NCBI GenBank assembly: GCA_036897525.1
Contig: JAYMTJ010000114.1
Coordinates: 1 to 21,632, forward strand
Length of the DNA stretch: 21,632 bases
Reading direction: 5' to 3'
From: Pelargonium x hortorum
Taxonomy: Eukaryota; Streptophyta; Magnoliopsida; Geraniales; Geraniaceae
Notes under the pieces: generated by a model
What the model saw: only the letters and a program-made list of their open reading frames with translations
Told to the model about the DNA's origin: nothing
The model's database searches: none
Position numbers and translations under genes: made by a program
Shown: piece by piece, positions 1 to 11,301 of the stretch
Layout: each line of letters begins with the position of its first letter
Numbering within the stretch: position 1 is the first letter of the stretch

Positions 1-18
1 CCTGATTCTAACAAAACA

Positions 19-68
19 AGGAGCTTCTTCTGACCTCTTGACTTTCAAGTTTTTAAGGAGCTTCTTCT
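19..68 (+). repeat. 14-bp direct repeat, 36 bp apart
   Basis: The word aaggagcttcttct appears at 19-32 and again at 55-68, a period of 36 bases. The second copy runs straight into the 22-bp inverted-repeat arm. The sequence between copies is not itself duplicated. A shorter variant, aaggagcttcta, occurs near 5,159. This could be a small duplication or a chance cluster of pyrimidine-rich words. Confidence 0.75.
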
Positions 69-88
69 ATATAGTAGAAAAGTTTGCA
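67..88 (+). repeat. Left arm of a 22-bp perfect inverted repeat
   Basis: The 22 bases starting ctatatagtag and ending gtttgca recur exactly, as the reverse complement, at 21,432-21,453. Chance of a 22-base match in 21.6 kb is very small, even allowing for AT bias. Identity stops at both edges. However, the 8-mer gattctaa lies outside the core at almost the same distance on both sides: it starts 63 bases before this arm, and its complement lies equivalently 54 bases beyond the right arm. The full repeat may therefore once have been about 85 bp. No function is visible. Such short repeats are sites of rare recombination in plant mitochondrial DNA. Confidence 0.93.
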
Positions 89-2375
89 TCTTTTTAACAA
101 AAACTCTCTTTCTTTCTCACTCTTTCTTTTATCACTTTACAGCTTCTGAAATAGCCTAAGAGCCCCTTTGAGGAGGTGGAGATAATACCAAGCGATTTCT
201 TTGAGTGTTATTTTTCTTTTGACTTAACGCTTAACACAGGATTCCTCGATACTACAACTTTTTTTTTCTAAAACTTACCTTACCAAAAGTTAGCTTCTTA
301 TCAAGTTCTCTAAATTTCTTTCAACCTTAATTACAGCGTAGTGCTTTAGTATCTTTGGTTAATATTCTATATACAAATTTGTAGTAGAACAGGGAATAAG
401 TATTCCGTGTTGCTTTCATTTCATACTTAAACTTAAAAAAATCCTGTCCTTTTATATCAGGCACTCAATTTTTTGTGCCCTGAGCTTAACTTCTAACAAG
501 AGTTTCACTTTATACTTATACAAGGGGGTCCACGCTTTATTCGATTTTCGGGTTGGTAAAAATGAAAAGGTCCTGTTCTTTTCTATTTTCTTAAACTCGA
601 TTTCTGCTTTTAGTTGTAGAAGCACCGGGATGTAGGAACCCTTGGATAAAGTTGTATAAAGACAGCGAACAGTAATATAATGAAGAGGAAGTTCTGTAGT
701 ACTAGGTAGCCTGAACTTTACTGGGGGTTCTTCTATAATTATTTATTGTCGGTAAGAAAAGCATTACTCGGGACTTAAAGGCAGTTCAAAAGAGCTATCC
801 CTCTATGAAATTATTTAGAAATAAGAAATAATAATAATAGGGGTGCCCTTAATGTAGATAAAAAAAAGACGATAAGTTGTCATAAACGTGAAACGAGCTA
901 AAAGATTCTTATTTACTGTTACAAAAAGTAATAGACCACTCCCTAGTGCGCCTCTTTTCGCGCATATATCAAAGGCTTTTCTATACCCCACAAATGACTT
1001 TTTTTTGCTACTCACTTGTTAAGGTAATAGCTCTTACAAGAGTCTTTTTAGTTTTTATGTTTGTACTTTATATTTAAGAATTCTTAATTGTAATCCTGTG
1101 AATCCCGACCGGATCGCGGAAAAGCTCCATAAATATGGTCTTTAATCCCTGGGAGAAAGAACCCCCTATACTCCTACTTATAGACATATACTTCTGAAAT
1201 TAAAAAGAATCCAACTAATAAACATTTCAAATACTAAGGGGCTTTCTCTTTCTTCCTCAAGACTCTAAGATTAGAATGAAAAAGGGTATTTCTACTAGGT
1301 TATGTTATATAGTTCTAATCGACTCTATATAAAAAGAAAATCAATTTTTCCTCTTTCTTAGCTTCACTTCAAGACATAAATCTTCATAAAGCAAGTACCT
1401 CTAGTCTCTTTTTATAAATGGGTTCTACGTAGTTTGAAATCAAAGTCTTTTACGTCAGTTTTTTCTAGGATCTCCATACCTTTCAAAATTAAGGAAAAGT
1501 GCTTCCATATTTTAAGAAAGAATATTTTCTTATTTTAAGGAGCAAGATTTTACTAAACGAAAATACGTACTATATTGGTATATCCATAATATATTCCTTA
1601 GGATCCTGGTAAAAAAAGCTGTAAAATTACTCAACACGGAAATCCACTTACTTATGGGGCTGGATTGTGGATATCAGTAAAGCAAATTTATAACAATTGA
1701 GTCCGCAGCGAGTCATTTGTTTAGCACCAATATTCTATCCTGTCGAGTTTTCCACAAGAGTTATACTACTATAGCGGGTATAGAGTTATAGCTCAACGTA
1801 TTAGGAAGTCATTCACCAGTTTATCCATATGAATAAAGCAGTGAAAAAAACAGCTTTTATTAGATCTTATAAAGAACGTACAAGGTCCCCTACCAGACCC
1901 TTTCCTAAAGTCTTTCAAGAAACTCTTGCAGTTTACGAGTTAAGACATAGCTTTTATTCCCTACAATCTGTTTAAGTGTTCTAAACTGAGATTTACTAGA
2001 ATATACTGTTAGGTCTACTTAGAGAACAAACCATCACTAAAGTTAGGGATCTCTGAGAACTCTTAAGTAAAGATTTCTTCTGCTCTAGAGCTTCTTGAAT
2101 AAGTCATAACTAGAATTCTACCACTTGAATATTCCTGTTTACAGAAAAGAAAACGGATCCAGACTTAAAACTTAAAATCAGACTCCAAACAAGTTACCTC
2201 TATTTTTCATTTAGGTTCCGCCAGAAAGAAAACCCGCAGTACAATTATGTTTACATAAGATTGCAGTTTAAAAAAGCCTAACCCATAGAAATAGAATTAG
2301 ACCCTAATAAAATTGACAAAGCAAGTAGCCAAAGTTTTTTTAATTGCCTAATACTTAGCTGAACTACATATCTAA

Positions 2376-2457
2376 CTCCTATAATAGGAGATGTCCCAGG
2401 CGCAACCCTTGTTGAGAATCACTGGGACTGGGCTAAATCGGATACCCGGGGCTATCC
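2376..2457 (+). other. Cluster of three consecutive stem-loops in a GC-rich islet
   Basis: Three foldable units follow one another. The first is ctcctat (2,376-2,382) facing ataggag (2,384-2,390), which closes with a short loop once the inner pairs open. The second is gtcccag (2,393-2,399) facing ctgggac (2,422-2,428), with a nested caac/gttg pair at 2,403-2,414. The third is ggata (2,440-2,444) facing tatcc (2,453-2,457) around cccgggg. The line 2,401-2,460 is 32/60 G+C and the next 60 bases are 29/60, well above the surroundings. Candidates are a processed structured RNA end, a decayed tRNA-like element or a recombination or replication site. I cannot choose between them. Confidence 0.6.
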
Positions 2458-5400
2458 TAATATGAAAGAAAGTTTGCAGGCGGGGTTGTCTAGCTAAGGC
2501 AAAACTTTATCAGGGGCGGGGAAAGGCTTGTCATTTTTACAAAAGAAAAGGGGCTAATAACTGATGAGAGCTTTAAATACTTAGATTTCTATAAAATCTG
2601 GGTTCTATATATAAAAGTACAGGGCTTTGTAATATAGTGGACAGAGGTTTTCTTAGTATGTACTCCCCACGTCGGACGAGAACTGGGTGAAATTCAAGTC
2701 TTTTCTGAGCCTTTAAACAAAAAACGGGAAGGCGTATTAAACCCCGATAGATAATTTAATTATACTGAAGCAGATTTGACTAATAAAGCAAAGCATCTTT
2801 TCGAAAGTCAAGTCTAGAATTGCATATAGTTAGATAATTAAGCAAGCTACTCCGCGGTCTTTATTAGTTTAGTGTCCTACTTGAGCTAGGTTTAATAACT
2901 TGTTCGTAAAAGTGTCACTGTAATTACAAAACCCGCTTTATTGCAAAGGACCCCTTAAAAATTTTAATAATGGACGCAAAAAAGGGGCTTTTAGGCTAAA
3001 AAGAGGAAGAAAGTCTATTCTATATTAATATACAGGGCTAAGCTAAAATGAAAGACCAATTTATCTAGAACTTCTTAGATTTAAACCTATGTATCCGCCC
3101 TTGTTGAGTAAGTTTAAACTTCCCTACAGTCCTCGTTTAATAGTGCCGGAGGGTTGCCCTATAATAGAAACCGAACTCAAAAGTATATCATAAAGTATCC
3201 TGCTTGGAAGATCCCTGTAATGCTACTTAGTAAGAACCCCATGCATGTCTTTCTCTTACGTCTAGGATATTAAAGCTTAAGACCTCTCTTTAATTTAATA
3301 TGGCAGCGACTCGTCCAGTGTCTATTAATCTTTCTACTTTAAGTTAAGTTAAACTAAGAGTTAGGACCCTCCGGTTTTGCTAAGAGGTACCTTAATTTTC
3401 TGCTATGAGAGATATACTTATATTACGAGGTTGTGCTTGGGAGCTCCTATCCCAGTACAGTAGGCTTTTACGGAAACGGGGTGCTAAAAACAAGCTCTAA
3501 ATTTACATAAAAAGCTGTAGGAAATCCTGAAAAAGGGAACGTTAGGGCACTTTAACTCCAGATATAACGCACGCAAAAGACCTTGGAATAACAGCTTAGG
3601 GGACTTCCTATCTGGTTAGGAAATGGGTCTTCAAAATACAACAAATTAAATAAAAGACTCATTACATTAAGTGTTGAATAAATAGAAAGTTGGAATAGAG
3701 GTCTAACGCAGGATTGTCTTTAAAACACTAAATTAGAGTTACTCTTACTTAGGGCCCTTTGTCTGATATGGAAATTTTAGAAAAATAGGTAAAGCTTTGT
3801 TTGTGCTGAATAATGAAATGAAATCTATATCCGGTCTTAGACCTATACCAAGACTCTTAGGTGCTTTTCCTGTTGTTTTATCCGGGAGGTTTTAGATGAA
3901 ATATCAACTAAGTTACACTTGTATAAGGAACTTAGGACTTTATGTAACTATATACAATATATACCAATACTTTTAGCGATTGCACAGGTTCGCTTCGCCT
4001 TTTTTCTTTCTACTTTCCTAATGAACCAGGGCTCTTTAATTAAGATTTTTCAAAAGACCATAGCATAAAAATTAATTCAATTTCATTTTTTTTTTTTAAG
4101 GTATGAAGTTGTTAGAGAAAAGACTCTAACCGGCGGAGTTTGTCTTCAAATAATTGGTATTAAAACTGTTTTCAAAGAATTCTCTTTGAGCAAGAGCACT
4201 AATTACCAAAGGGAGCTACTAAAGCGAAGTTTATTCAGATTAGGATCTACCTCGAGGAGGTATAAAAAACAGAGATAAATAGTAATGAGCAGGCTTTCCT
4301 TTTTTTAGTCAGTCCTTTTTTGACAAGTATAAGAATTTCAACCCATTGTAAGGAAAGGACCCGAGTAGTCTTTGTTTCTTTAACGGACTCCTTGTTAGGA
4401 TAAACAAACACCCTGTTTAAGAGAATCCGGCTAAGTTACGAGTAGACAACTCCTCCGGGATTGGTTATAAAACTACTTTATTAGTGAAAATGAGTAATAC
4501 TTAAACGACTCACACCGGAAGAAAATTAAGAATTAAAGCAAAATCCCTCAGTAACCCCTTGATGGTATTTATTTAATACTACACTAGAGATGACAGTAAT
4601 TCTCAACTACTTACTTTATGCCTCTACTCTGTACACCTTTCGAGGGGTGCTCTATTAATCGGGAAATTTTTTATAACACACATATAAGAAAAGGGCATCT
4701 GTTAGCCCGTTTATGGAGGCGCAAAATAACTAACCCTTTACTTAAGCTGTCTCGCGAAGATACATTTGTTAAAGGTATTACTCAAAGTGGACTTGCGGTT
4801 TAAACCTATCAATTTTATTAAGAGCTTAAAGGGTTTTACAAGTCTATTCCATTAGGGGATCCTAATTATTAGCTAGTCAAAAGGATGTTTCTAGTCTTAT
4901 CTACTAAAAACCAAAGGCATTTGCTCAACTCTTTTGTTTGAAGTAGTAAAATCTAAAAGCTACTGTTTGTTAATTTTAGTGTAGTACTTCGGGTAAACAG
5001 GTAAATTAACTTACATGTTACATGGATTTCGTCGTTAATAAATGAAAAGAATTCTAAAACCATTGCTTAAAACTTCAATACGTGCATTAAAGCAACCCTA
5101 GTAGTTACTAAATCTAGAGTATACTCTACTCTCTTGCTTGTAAAGTAAGGCTAAGATAAGGAGCTTCTAAGGTTACGGGTTCTGCTGAAGAAACCGTTTT
5201 TTAGTTTGCTTTTGGCAGATGAATTAAAGTTCCTTTTTCATTAAGAACAAAGAAAATTAGACCCAGTTAGAGTGCAGTATTCAGGCTGATACAAGAACTA
5301 AAGCTTGGGATTATCCCTGTAAATGGCCTTATTCTTTATATAAAAAATCTTACCGTGGGTAACCCTCGAAATATCTTTGTATTATTTCGTCTTGCACTAA

Positions 5401-6107
5401 TTGTTAACCTTTTATCGACAAGGTTCTATAACTGCAAGTAGGTGCTCCTTAATACGGGATTCCCTTAGAATTCAGTAGGATATAGATAAGTAATTAAAGG
5501 TAAAAGACCCTTTTTTTAGAAAGTAACTCTTGGTTATTACTTTTCGGGGAATACATACTCGTATAGTATCTAGTATCTATCCTTTGTTATATTTTTCTAT
5601 TACTTCTCCTAGAGTCATGGGCCCCTACTTCATAGAAATCCATACATTTCAAATATACTTCAAATTAGAAAAGAAAGAATTTCACCCATGTTTCATGGCT
5701 AGCTCTTTTCTATTTTGGTTTTTAATTGAATTCATGGCTCATTTAACAAAATTTAGAATTTAGTTTACTCTACGAAACTCTACATACTTTTAGTTTCTTA
5801 CAGGACAATTCAAAAGTATAATACTTAGGTTTGGAAGCTCATATTAGGTTTTTTAAGGAATAGACTTATTTGTATAAAAGAAAATTCTTAATAAGGAGAG
5901 AGAGACCCTGTTATGCTCCAATCTTTCCAAGTTAAAGGCTGTATTTAGATAAAAGGTACTTCCAGAACTTGCAATTAGAGCTTGATTATTGAAAAAAAAA
6001 GGAAATCCTGCTAAAATTTAAGAATGTAGCCTGTAGGTAGTGGGGAACCCCGTTTATATGGAAATTCATTCTATAGGCTCAGAGTATACCTTTAAGTTAT
6101 ATTTCAC
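2458..6107. other. AT-rich stretch without a gene
   Basis: G-rich words continue to about 2,530, after which composition falls to about 30-35% GC. The longest frames are 61 codons (4,618-4,803, plus) and 77 codons (5,530-5,763, plus, TTG start). The second is Phe/Ile-rich, as AT-rich noise tends to be. A 12-base T run lies at 4,086-4,097. No RNA gene, intron core or mobile element was seen. Confidence 0.8.
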
Positions 6108-6124
6108 TTTTTTTTTTGCTTAAT

Positions 6125-6140
6125 TAACTTAATTAAGTTA
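6125..6140. repeat. 16-bp perfect palindrome beside a T10 run
   Basis: taacttaattaagtta equals its own reverse complement over all 16 bases. It begins 8 bases after a run of ten T (6,108-6,117). The site is fully A/T except for one C and one G. It could extrude as a small cruciform or be a binding site for a dimeric protein, but an AT-only palindrome of this size is also plausible by chance. Confidence 0.7.
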
Positions 6141-6544
6141 GCCTCTAAAAACTTATAGCAAATTTGAGCCCCTTATCTATTGTCAGCAACTGTTTAAGCT
6201 TCACGAGAATTATCTTTAGATTATATCTGAAATTTTTTTTAGTGTAAAAGATCGCTAAGGAGTTTACAAAGCACCAGCACTCCTCTATACCTGACCCAAA
6301 CGCAGTGCCTTTTAGAAAATTTATAACTTAGGACTGACTCCGCAGAACGCCCAGTTATGTTATAAAAATCTCACCCTAAACCAATGTGCTTAAAAATCGG
6401 GGGGTTCTTCAAAGCTTGTGATTTTCTAAAAATTCCGTAGAGCTTAAGCAGCTATAGAGCCTTAACTTAAGGGATCCTTTCTTTACTTTAAACTTTCCAA
6501 CTGAAGAACTAATTGTACCAGAAATTCATAAGTTTTAAGAGCTA

Positions 6545-6560
6545 AATAATAATAATAATA
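6545..6560 (+). repeat. AAT microsatellite, five units
   Basis: There are five AAT units plus one base. It is the first of three AAT/ATT runs within 2.3 kb: this one, 7,772-7,785 (ATT) and 8,755-8,769 (AAT). A fourth, shorter run lies at 827-839. Confidence 0.9.
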
Positions 6561-6573
6561 TTATAGATAACCA

Positions 6574-6673
6574 GGTCTATACCATCGTAGAATCCCAGCT
6601 ATCCTATTTTGAACACAGGAGCTCCAAGTGCTTTAAGCCTGGTATATATAGACCAATCTTTTTTTATTGGTTT
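6574..6673 (+). other. Nested inverted repeats able to form a stem-loop
   Basis: ggtctata (6,574-6,581) is complementary to tatagacc (6,647-6,654), giving an 8-bp stem over a 65-base loop. Overlapping its 3' arm is a second hairpin, accaat (6,652-6,657) facing attggt (6,666-6,671), with an eight-base pyrimidine loop; two further pairs, one of them a G-T wobble, extend it. The two folds compete for 6,652-6,654. No associated gene is visible. Confidence 0.45.
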
Positions 6674-7771
6674 GGAAAGCCCAATTAATTTTACTCGGAA
6701 GGAGGGGACTCTCAAACTGGAATATCTATTGTCAGGGAAAGACTTCGCAATGTTATAAAGAATTCCGAAAAAAAGCTATAATATTAGCTGTGCTAAGGCA
6801 AAATGTATTCCAATTCCAATTTGGCAATTCCTAGTATCAAGCAAACCAGAGTGGCGTTACCTTAAATATTCTATTATAAATATAAAAGGACTTTTCATTT
6901 TTTTTGTTTGTAAAGTTAGTTTTGGCGGATCTCAACTACTAGCTAAAGCTAAAACTTCCTCTGGATTAAAGTGAGCCTTCTCCTACGAGTAGAATTTTTT
7001 GAATTTAAAGATACAACGTGAAAATAAACCCTCGCTTAAACCCTTCTATTAAGATTAAGTGAGACAAGAAGCCTGCGAGAGTAAAAAACGGGATCCCCTA
7101 AAAACTAATTTAGACCCACACGAACTCCGGTCTCTCCTCGATTTTTGCTGAAATATAAAACAAAAGAAGCTGTCGACTTTTGAGAATAATTATTTCATGG
7201 TACATAAATAAAGGCATACGATAAGGGATTCTTCTATAATCACTAGGGCAATTTACATACAAGCTTAAGTCAATTGCCCCCCTTTTTTCAAGAATTTGAT
7301 ACTAAGTCTAGGATATCTGAATAATAAATATAGAAAAGGATATCTCATAGATTACTTCAGTCCAAAAACGAGTTTGTGACTTAGATTGTCTTTCATTCTC
7401 TTTCTACCTTTATACATCTTGTTTAGGACAAACCAGTATCTTCTTGAGCGACGTAATATAAATAAAGCTAAGTGTATGTAACAAAAGGGCACTCTTCAGA
7501 ATTATACGGAAGGGATTTAATTAACGGAAATCCAGTATCTAGTGACATACTAGAATTTTGCAGGAAACGCTGGATATAAACCCTAGTGTTAGTTATATTA
7601 TATTAAAGGGAACTTATCTAATTCTGAAAATTTGCTTGGGTATTTTTGAATACAACTAATTAACTTTGCCTACCTGAATATCCAGTTATAACGTAAGTAC
7701 ACAAAACAGAAATTGCACTGAGGATAGCCTATGTAAGCGGGGTTTCTTTCTTTTTACACTTTTCTCTAATT

Positions 7772-7785
7772 AATATTATTATTAT
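7772..7785 (+). repeat. ATT microsatellite
   Basis: This short run of ATT units is the reverse-complement motif of the AAT runs at 6,545 and 8,755. Confidence 0.85.
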
Positions 7786-8754
7786 GCCCCCAAGCTTTGT
7801 GTAAACAGTCCTAAGACTACTAGGGTTTCAGATATAAAGTAAAAGCTCCTCGCGATGAATTCTTTTGTATAGCGGACCCTGGAGTTCTCCCTATAATAGT
7901 AGACTGAGGATTAAAGTCTTAGATAAGTGCAATTACTTGTAGCTCTTATTGCTCTACGGGAGCTCCCTTTTAACTGAGGTGTATCTAAGCGGTATTATCT
8001 CCTCTCGGTATTGTACCCCAAAAGACAAGCAAAGTCCGTTTTAATTTAAGAGAAAATTTCCATAAAGTCATTCACTCGTTTAAGACTCTATATCTAAACT
8101 ACCCCTTGACAAGTCTTGTTACCCGAAAGCTTTTGCAGCAACCGAATTCAATTGCCTAAAAGAAATGAAACTTTCCCAAAAAGATCTAAATTGAGGAAAT
8201 CCGGGTTCTTAATTCTATATAAATGAATTTCCCCTTTCTAGTGGACCAGCTATGTCAACGACTTTTGACTAATATAAATAAAAGAAGTGTTAAGACTGCC
8301 TAAGAAAGACCTGGCTTCGGACAATATCTAAATTCTCAAACCTTTCCTTATTATAGTGGCTAAGGACACTATTTTAAAGAGTATTTATTATACACCCTCC
8401 TACTAATCTCAAAATAGTCTAAGAAATCCTCTGGATTTAACTAGGACCCCGTATTACCTAATAATTTTCTAATTTTCAATATTTCTTTAAATTCATGTAT
8501 TGCTCAATATTACTATAAATAGTATACAAGCTCGCTAGGAAAAGGGTGTCCGTTGGGCATATCTTTAAGCAGGATTTCCAATTTCTTTTAGATAACCCCT
8601 CGTATTCCATAATAAGTTTTACCAGGGATCGTTAGTACAAAAAAAACTTATACAGTTCCTGTAAAGTTTAGGTGCTCTAAATCATTTCACTTATTGAACC
8701 TCTAAATTGTATTTTCAAGGTACGAAGTTCTTAGAGAGCTTTATGAGGATAATA

Positions 8755-8769
8755 AATAATAATAATAAT
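8755..8769 (+). repeat. AAT microsatellite, five units
   Basis: Five perfect AAT units are preceded by one more AAT separated by a single base (8,751-8,753). Confidence 0.9.
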
Positions 8770-11037
8770 TGTTGCTATTTGTATTCAGGGTTTCCGGATT
8801 GGTGGAGGTAAGCTGTGACATTGTAGAAACCTGATTCTATTTATTACCTTTCTTAGATTCTATAAATCAGAGTCTTAGTTCTTGTCATGAGGGAAAGCCG
8901 AAGGGTAGCTGTTGAAAGGAAAGTTTCTTAAACAAGTCAAGGCGGCAGCTCTAAGAAAAGCTTAAACAAAAAAGGATCTTTACTGCTTATTAAAGAAGGG
9001 AAACCCTATTATATTAAAGAATATACTTCCGTTGCTGGTAAATAGTATAAGGATATATACTAACAAAAACTTCTGGGATTCCATATAAATCCTTTTACTT
9101 TAAACTGAATCTCCAAGATAGGTTTTAGGGGAAGGTTATTGATAAATAAGGGATATTGCTACCTTGTGGCTTACTAATTAAGAGTACCAAACCTAAGATT
9201 TTATGTAAAACCCGGGATGGATTAGGAGCAAATCAGTACTACCTTTCATAATACTAGTAATTTTATATAATTAACATATAAAAGCTATTATACGAGCTTC
9301 TCTGAAAAAGTCTCCTTACTATGATTTCTAATAATAGGCGGTAATACCTTAGTATGTTTAAAGCAGGTAAATCCTGTGATAAGTAAGTAATAGACGTAGC
9401 GCATATGTCCAGTTTTCTTTCTGGACTCTTGATGAGTGCCCTAGATTTGTATGGATATAAATAAAATAGAAAAAAAAAGTATGGCAGGCTTACGTATACC
9501 GAGGTTTGTAGGTTGTGTTCTATGCATAGTAAGCCCGAATGCTTTAACTACTTATGAGAATCCTCTAATTCCGACTTGCTCTAGTGTCTTCTAAGGAGGT
9601 TCGTTAGTAATTAACAAAGAAAGAGCCCTGGTTGGGAAGTTAGCTACCGAATTGCTGCAGAGTTCTAGCTAAAGTAATCTCTTAATTAGGACCTCTGTAT
9701 TTTGAAGCAACTCTTTTATCAGTCACTAGAGTACTTGTGGGCTTTTTCTAAAAAAAGTAACAAAAGGAGTACTAGAGAACCCCGCTTTTTTTGAATTAGG
9801 TGCTACAAAGCTTGAATTGTCGGAATACACAAACAGTAGCTCCTTTGGTTTTAACAAGGTCTTGTTGCTATAATTACTCTTGTGATCTAAGTTGCTTAGA
9901 TATAGAAGTATTAAACTGTATATATCTGGGGAAGTAAAGCAGATATAAACAAATTACAATTTACGTAATAAGCGGGGCTCTGCTCTTTTGTGCTCATGAA
10001 AGATCTTAGAGTTCTTAAAGATGTACGTTATAAACAGTGTTATAAGAGATATTATTATTTCTTAAAAGTTTTAATTACAAGACTCCGTCTAAAAAGGGAA
10101 GACCTAGCCTTGAATATAGCATTTGCTCTATCACGTGAAATCCCAAAGAGTATATAACTTACCAAACCCAAAGGCTTAATCGTTATTTTTGACGAGAAGA
10201 AGGCTTAGTACATATCAGAGAACTTTATAACTACTAGAGTCAAATCTATCTAGACACCTCTTACTTACCTTACAGGTGTGCTTATGTTTAAAAGTAGGGA
10301 TTTCCATACTAAAAACATAGCCAAAACGCACGCAAAACGGGCCAGATATAAAAAAGGTGCCCTACTCTCTAAATTTTGGTTTAGACAAGGATTTATGCAA
10401 TTTTTGTTTTTTAAACACTTGATATTAAGAAACAGTTTAATTCCTTATAAAGTCTCACTCAGGGTATTCTATTAGTATTATAAAGTCCTTTTATTCCCCC
10501 TTGTTTCTGCGACTCCGAGTGGAAAATTCGTTACTATTAAGGTACCCGATTTCTGAGAAAGCACACTGTGGGCGTAAAACTTTTATCTAAAAAGCAACTC
10601 CTATAAATTAGTATACCCTTTCAAATCAAATTAGGGCCTCGGGTTCACAAAAACCTGCTAAAATGGATTTCGTTTTTATAGAATTCCTTTGCTTTAGGCT
10701 GCTTCAGTTGTACATGCGACTTAACTTTTCCAGGGTATCACGTGTAATAACAAGTAGCCCCGCCATTCTATTCTAGAGGCTGCCCAAAAGAAAGGGGAAT
10801 GCCAAAGGAACCCGGACTTTTCTATTTATAGGAAAAAACCTTCATTAGAGTATACAAAGGACTCGGTCGTCAGGAATGTTGGAATACAGAAGAACTGTGT
10901 TGATAATATAATAAAGGGGCCGCTAAGTATGGTTTGGCAAAAACTTTTCACGTATTTAGAGCCGATAATTAAGATTTTATATCTGAGCCTTGCGCTATAT
11001 ATCTTATACCTTGTTCCTCTTGTTTGGGACTTTATGT

Positions 11038-11070
11038 TACTCCTTTGGAGTAGGAGTAGGAGTAGGAGTA
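11038..11070 (+). repeat. Hairpin running into a ggagta tandem repeat
   Basis: tactcc (11,038-11,043) and ggagta (11,047-11,052) form a 6-bp stem with a TTT loop. The 3' arm is also the first of four perfect ggagta units (11,047-11,070). Any of the four units can pair with the single tactcc, so the stem could slip. Confidence 0.9.
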
Positions 11071-11284
11071 ATGGTAGCTCTTAATGAAATATGTTGTCGT
11101 TATCGTTATTTCTATAGAAGTAATCCTATATAAGTGTGGATACCCTACCTACCAAACAAGAAAGTTAATTTATTAGATCTTGTTTACACCAAGCTTAGCT
11201 TTAGTACCCGTAGTATAAAATTTCTAAGAAGGGGAGAATCTGGATTAAAAAGAATCTCCTAGTCTCGAGTAAGAAAGACCAAAG

Positions 11285-11301
11285 CTGCTAGAAGGTAGCA
11301 G
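11285..11301 (+). other. Small perfect hairpin
   Basis: ctgcta (11,285-11,290) and tagcag (11,296-11,301) pair perfectly around a five-base gaagg loop. No T run follows, and no gene is nearby to make it a terminator. Confidence 0.55.

Larger units (their letters stand above)
1..2375. other. AT-rich stretch without a gene
   Basis: Stops are dense in all six frames. The longest frame is 66 codons on the minus strand (815-1,015), Lys- and Phe-rich with no recognisable motif, and I take it as chance. The stretch holds the left inverted-repeat arm, the 36-bp spaced repeat, a 9-base T run at 259-267, a four-unit AAT run at 827-839 and pyrimidine-rich DNA at about 100-135. I see no RNA gene or element. 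Confidence 0.8.
6674..11037. other. AT-rich stretch without a gene
   Basis: The longest frame is 65 codons (10,278-10,475, plus, GTG start), basic at first and then Phe-rich, with no family resemblance. Small GC-richer patches occur at about 7,085-7,140 and 10,745-10,815 without a foldable pattern I could confirm. A tataagaga word at 10,041-10,049 resembles the plant mitochondrial promoter core (YRTAAGAGA), but nothing transcribable follows it. Apart from the microsatellites listed, I see no other structure. Confidence 0.75.

Noticed and set aside
625-660. gggatgtaggaaccc, which faintly recalls the 5' end of an organellar tRNA
   Set aside because: The similarity ends after about ten bases, with no anticodon or T-arm downstream.
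10041-10049. tataagaga, resembling a plant mitochondrial promoter core
   Set aside because: A nine-base AT-rich word is expected by chance, and no gene or RNA follows it.
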